Assembly (NCBI GenBank): GCA_051294375.1
Contig: CM119264.1
Span: 16,651,245-16,715,244 of the forward strand
Length of the DNA stretch: 64,000 bases
DNA from: Paraspadella gotoi
Taxonomy: Eukaryota; Chaetognatha
Reading direction: 5' to 3'
Each line of letters opens with the position of its first letter. Position 1 is the stretch's first letter. Of the stretch, positions 60,661 to 64,000 are shown one piece after another. Below the pieces are notes generated by a model. It did not search any database. It was not told the origin of the DNA and saw only the letters and a program-made list of their open reading frames with translations. A program made the position numbers and the translations under genes.

Positions 60661-62660
60661 GTATATTGCGCCAACTTTAAACGAAATTTAAGTGAAACGC
60701 GAGTGACGCTAATCTCGTTGTCACCACGTGAGATCGAAAAGTGACAATTCCAACGAGGGAATCATAAAAGTATAAAAAACGTTCTGCAATTCGCTCCCCC
60801 ACTGTAAAAATTCACTTCTTTGTCATCTGCGCTCTTGAATTCGTTTCTCTCTCTCTGTCTCACCCCAGAAGGCAGCGTGAGTCATTTAAAAAAACTTTAT
60901 TTTTTTTTACTATCAACCTTTTCCTTCTTTGTCAGGTGGAATTTTGGCCGCAGCAGGATCCCGCAACAAAGTCGTGACCAGGTTTTCATTAAAGTTTTTT
61001 CCCGTTCATTCGCCGCTGGGAAGAGGAGAAGGAAGAGGAGGAGGCCAACGTTAAGTAAGAAAAAAAAGAGAAAAATAATGGGGAACATAAACATCGGATC
61101 CATGCGGAGACAACAGAGTGGGAAATTAGAAAGAGAACGATCGCGGTACGAGTTTGGAAATCGAACCCGAAAGCAAAAAAAGGGTTTAGATTTAAAAAAA
61201 ATGGAGATTGAAAGATATAGAAAAAAGAAAAGAAAAAAGAAAGGAAAATAAAAAAAATTGGAAAAGTAAAAGAAAGATAAAAAACCAGGAAAAAGAAAAA
61301 AGTAGGATTCCTGGTTCGACTGGAATTCGAATCCCACCCACTAAGACAAAAGGCGGCATAAGCGGGAGGGAGAGGGAGAGAGAATAACAGAGAGAACGAA
61401 AAAAAGAGAGAGGAAGAGAGAGACACCATCTGGGGTAGACGGCCTAGCGAGGTTGAGACGGGAAGGTCGCCATTTTGTAGATGGAAGTCTGACGTCGATT
61501 AAAATGAGGGAAAGATATAGAGATAAATTAAGTGAGAGAGTGAGAAAGATATGTACACTGTCTCCGAACGCGAATGACACAAAATAAATATTTATCATCC
61601 CTTGAATATTTTAATCAGATAGCTATTAAAGACATCATTAAGTTAAATTTTAATTTTGCTAAAGATTAGTATAATTATTGAGATAAAAAACCCAGATCAG
61701 AAGGGAAGAATTAAACAGTAAAATAATAAATAATTTCAATTACTCGAAAAAAATATTTGACATAGAAAAGATAAAATAAAAAAAGCGAAGTGAAAAAAAG
61801 AAAGAAAAATAAAGGTTTCTTTCCGTTTAATCTTTCCAGTCCCGGTTTCCTTTGAAGTCGCCGCCGATCCACCGGCACGTCGTTTAATTAATCGACGACG
61901 AAATACGATTATTATTTTCTTTTCCCTCTTTTTTTGGGTAGCAGCGGACTCGCTCTTTCCTTCCTTCTCCCTTATGCCCCCTTTCTCTCTCTCTCTCTTT
62001 TTCGTTTCCTCACTCCTTCATTCCTTCTTTGAATATGAAAGCCGACAATAAATTAAATAACCGAAGCAATTGAAATGTATAAAAACGTAGAAGTAAGCTG
62101 TTAAAACGTCAGAACTCGAGAGAAATTAGTTTTTTTAATTGGACTAAATAAAGAAAAAACAACCTTTTTGGGAAAAAAAGCTTTTCGGTCTGTTCCGACT
62201 GTAATCGGCTTTAATTATTATATATTTATATTTTGTACTTATCTAAAGTATTCTACTAACCATATATTATTCGTCTGTACGTATATTGTATAATCCGTTT
62301 AGGCGCCGGAATAAATAAAGTAAAGACTAAAAGAGTCGCTGATAGTGATTAATTTGCTTCATATTCAAATGAAAGAGACATTTTGTTTGAGCTTAAGCAA
62401 ATTGCGTTTTTGGTGATTTCTGTGAGACTTATTGACAGATTGAAAGAGGGAAGAAAAAAAGAAAAGAGAGGGCGAATCAGAGTAGATCATTTAAATATGA
62501 TTGAGATGAAAAAAATTTCATAGATCTATGCTGTATGTATTGAAGTCGATCTTTAATTGAAAAAAAATTAATTGGCACATTTTATTTGCACTAATTTTAA
62601 TTATCAAGATAAAAATAATTTATTCATAAAGTCAACAAATAACGACCGAAGAGTAAAAAC
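60661..62660. other. Intergenic, no gene recognised
   Basis: Purine-rich DNA at 61010-61560, a single transposon end at 61555-61600 (gtctccgaacgcgAATGACACaaaa) and pyrimidine-rich DNA near 61980. No exon recognised. Confidence 0.4.
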
Positions 62661-62714
62661 AAGAAAGAAAGAAAGAAAGAAAGAAAGAAGAAAGAAAGAA
62701 AGAAAGAAAGAAAG
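62661..62714. repeat. (GAAA)n microsatellite
   Basis: About 13 AAAG units with one AAG interruption. Confidence 0.95.
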
Positions 62715-62869
62715 CAAATACAAACAAAAAAGAAACTTTTCTTTAAATGTAAAACAAAAACATTAACAAAACGATAGATGCACGACAGTAGAAACGAAAC
62801 AGAGAGCCAATTTATTGAATTAGAAAAGAATCAAAATCAAATAAGTTTTTTCAACCCTTTTTTTCTCCC

Positions 62870-63170
62870 TTTCTGTCCAGGAGAGGAGTGTTTTCTCTCT
62901 TTATCAGGTTTTACGACGCAGTCAGCGCCGACAGCCCCGGCGGCAGCTCGTGTTCAGCTGCCTCGACGGAGCCGTCCGCAGCCCCGGCGGGGCCGCACGC
63001 CCCTGTAGGGCCGTTCTTCGTTTCGTACGGGGCTCGAGAGGAGCTGAGATCCAATGTCTAATAAAAACTTTGAATCGCCCAACTTCATAGGGAACCGCTT
63101 ATTGGATTAAAACTTTATACGAAGACTGACAATTGGGGATTATGAAGAAGTAAGGCGGCGGCGGTGGCGG
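62870..63170. other. CpG-rich island, possible exon or promoter
   Basis: GC-rich in AT-rich surroundings, with acceptor-like tctttatcag ending 62907 on the + strand. All frames on both strands end in stops within 50 codons and show no cysteine-rich pattern. More likely a promoter or 5' UTR than a coding exon. Confidence 0.35.
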
Positions 63171-63501
63171 CGGGAGAGATGTCGACGATCATAATGACGA
63201 CGATAAAGCAGATGAGGAAAGACTTGGTTCTGAAGTTAGTCTGTTTGGTGACAGCATTTCTGTTCTTATGGGATAGTAAAAGAGAGGGTAGGAGAGAGAG
63301 GAGAGACAGAAAAAAGGGAAAAGAGAAAGAAAAACACAGAGAGAGAGAGAGAGGGAAAGAGTGAATCTTTTTATTCTCTACTTTTCTTTTTGCTTTTCAA
63401 CCCGAAAGAAAAGCAAACATAATTTGGAAGACTTAAGGCCGACCAAGCGTTGAGAGCTGAAATACCGGAATATATTGAATCCCTAATATCCGATTCAATC
63501 T

Positions 63502-63502
<1 letters not shown>

Positions 63503-63576
<74 letters not shown>

Positions 63577-63624
63577 AAAGAAAGAAAGAAAGAAGAAAGA
63601 AAGAAAGAAAGAAAGAAGAAAGAA

Positions 63625-63656
<32 letters not shown>
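63503..63656. repeat. (GA)n-(GAAA)n-(GA)n compound microsatellite
   Basis: GA array, then imperfect GAAA array, then GA again. Confidence 0.97.
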
Positions 63657-63937
63657 CGGACTGAGGTTTATTGCCGCCGAGTTGGTCCCGAAATTTCCAA
63701 TAAAGAAGAAATAAAAATATAGGATAAAGTGGTGAATAGATACGGAGGATTAGTGAGCAGAATAGTAAATTATTTTATTTGAATTTAGATTATTTCGTTT
63801 ATAGAAGAACGAATTTATCAATAAATATGTCCAGTAAAAACGGAAATTGTTTGTATATCAATTAAAGTAAAATAAAAATTCCACTAAATTAAATTAAGAT
63901 TTAAAAAACTACTCAAATAGAAACAACCATCGGAAAG

Positions 63938-63939
63938 AA

Positions 63940-63979
<40 letters not shown>
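63938..63979. repeat. (GA)n microsatellite
   Basis: About 20 GA units with an early AAAG interruption, at the right edge of the window. Confidence 0.95.
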
Positions 63980-63980
<1 letters not shown>

Positions 63981-64000
63981 CCATAACAATAATTCAAAAA

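Noticed and set aside
58058-64000. Extracellular cysteine-rich exons of the p75NTR-like receptor
   Set aside because: No - strand exon with regular Cys spacing and phase 1 ends was visible, including in the CpG-rich block at 62900.

Overview
This is animal nuclear DNA. It has spliced genes with GT-AG introns, AT-rich intergenic sequence, very dense GA/CT, GAAA and AAT microsatellites, tRNA-derived SINEs and many inverted-repeat transposon remnants. The gene content points to a protostome invertebrate: arthropod-like Shaker channels, a one-PDZ NHERF, an ATF7IP/Windei protein and a p75NTR-like death receptor (a family missing from flies and nematodes). I cannot name the species.

Left third (about 1.6-28.2 kb): four Shaker/Kv1 potassium-channel genes in tandem on the + strand, called A (1628-3220), B (13098-15335), C (20425-22128) and D (26517-28172). 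In each, T1, S1-S6, pore and C-terminus lie in one uninterrupted exon. B, C and D end in the class I PDZ ligand ETDV; A ends in TTKV. C and D are closest relatives. A, C and D share a splice-acceptor signature upstream of T1 (cag, then G[T/C]C..TTcCCGA), so 5' exons exist that the cores do not contain. The residue controlling external TEA block differs between copies (R, S, Y, Y). Gene B is preceded by three alternating GA/CT tracts in a CpG-rich stretch.

Middle (28.2-42.5 kb): AT-rich repeat-laden DNA around a compact three-exon ATF7IP/Windei gene on the - strand (36618 down to 34916), with a SUMO-interaction-like motif, a coiled-coil-like segment and a C-terminal FN3 domain. Related repeat arms in opposite orientation flank it.

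Right (42.5-51.7 kb): a seven-exon NHERF gene on the + strand with one PDZ domain, a PPPPY segment and an ezrin-binding tail. Its introns hold a snap-back MITE, an 800-bp inverted-repeat element with hammerhead-like ends, and a SINE. From 58.1 kb down to 55.2 kb on the - strand lie the last three exons of a p75NTR-like receptor (transmembrane, juxtamembrane, death domain). I could not find its extracellular exons in the remaining 6 kb, so they are probably past the right edge.

There is no operon-like co-function. The Shaker copies are one expanded family; the other three genes are unrelated neighbours. The most unusual features are the tandem intron-free Shaker cores with a shared 5' splice signature and the dispersed hammerhead-like family tied to GA tracts.
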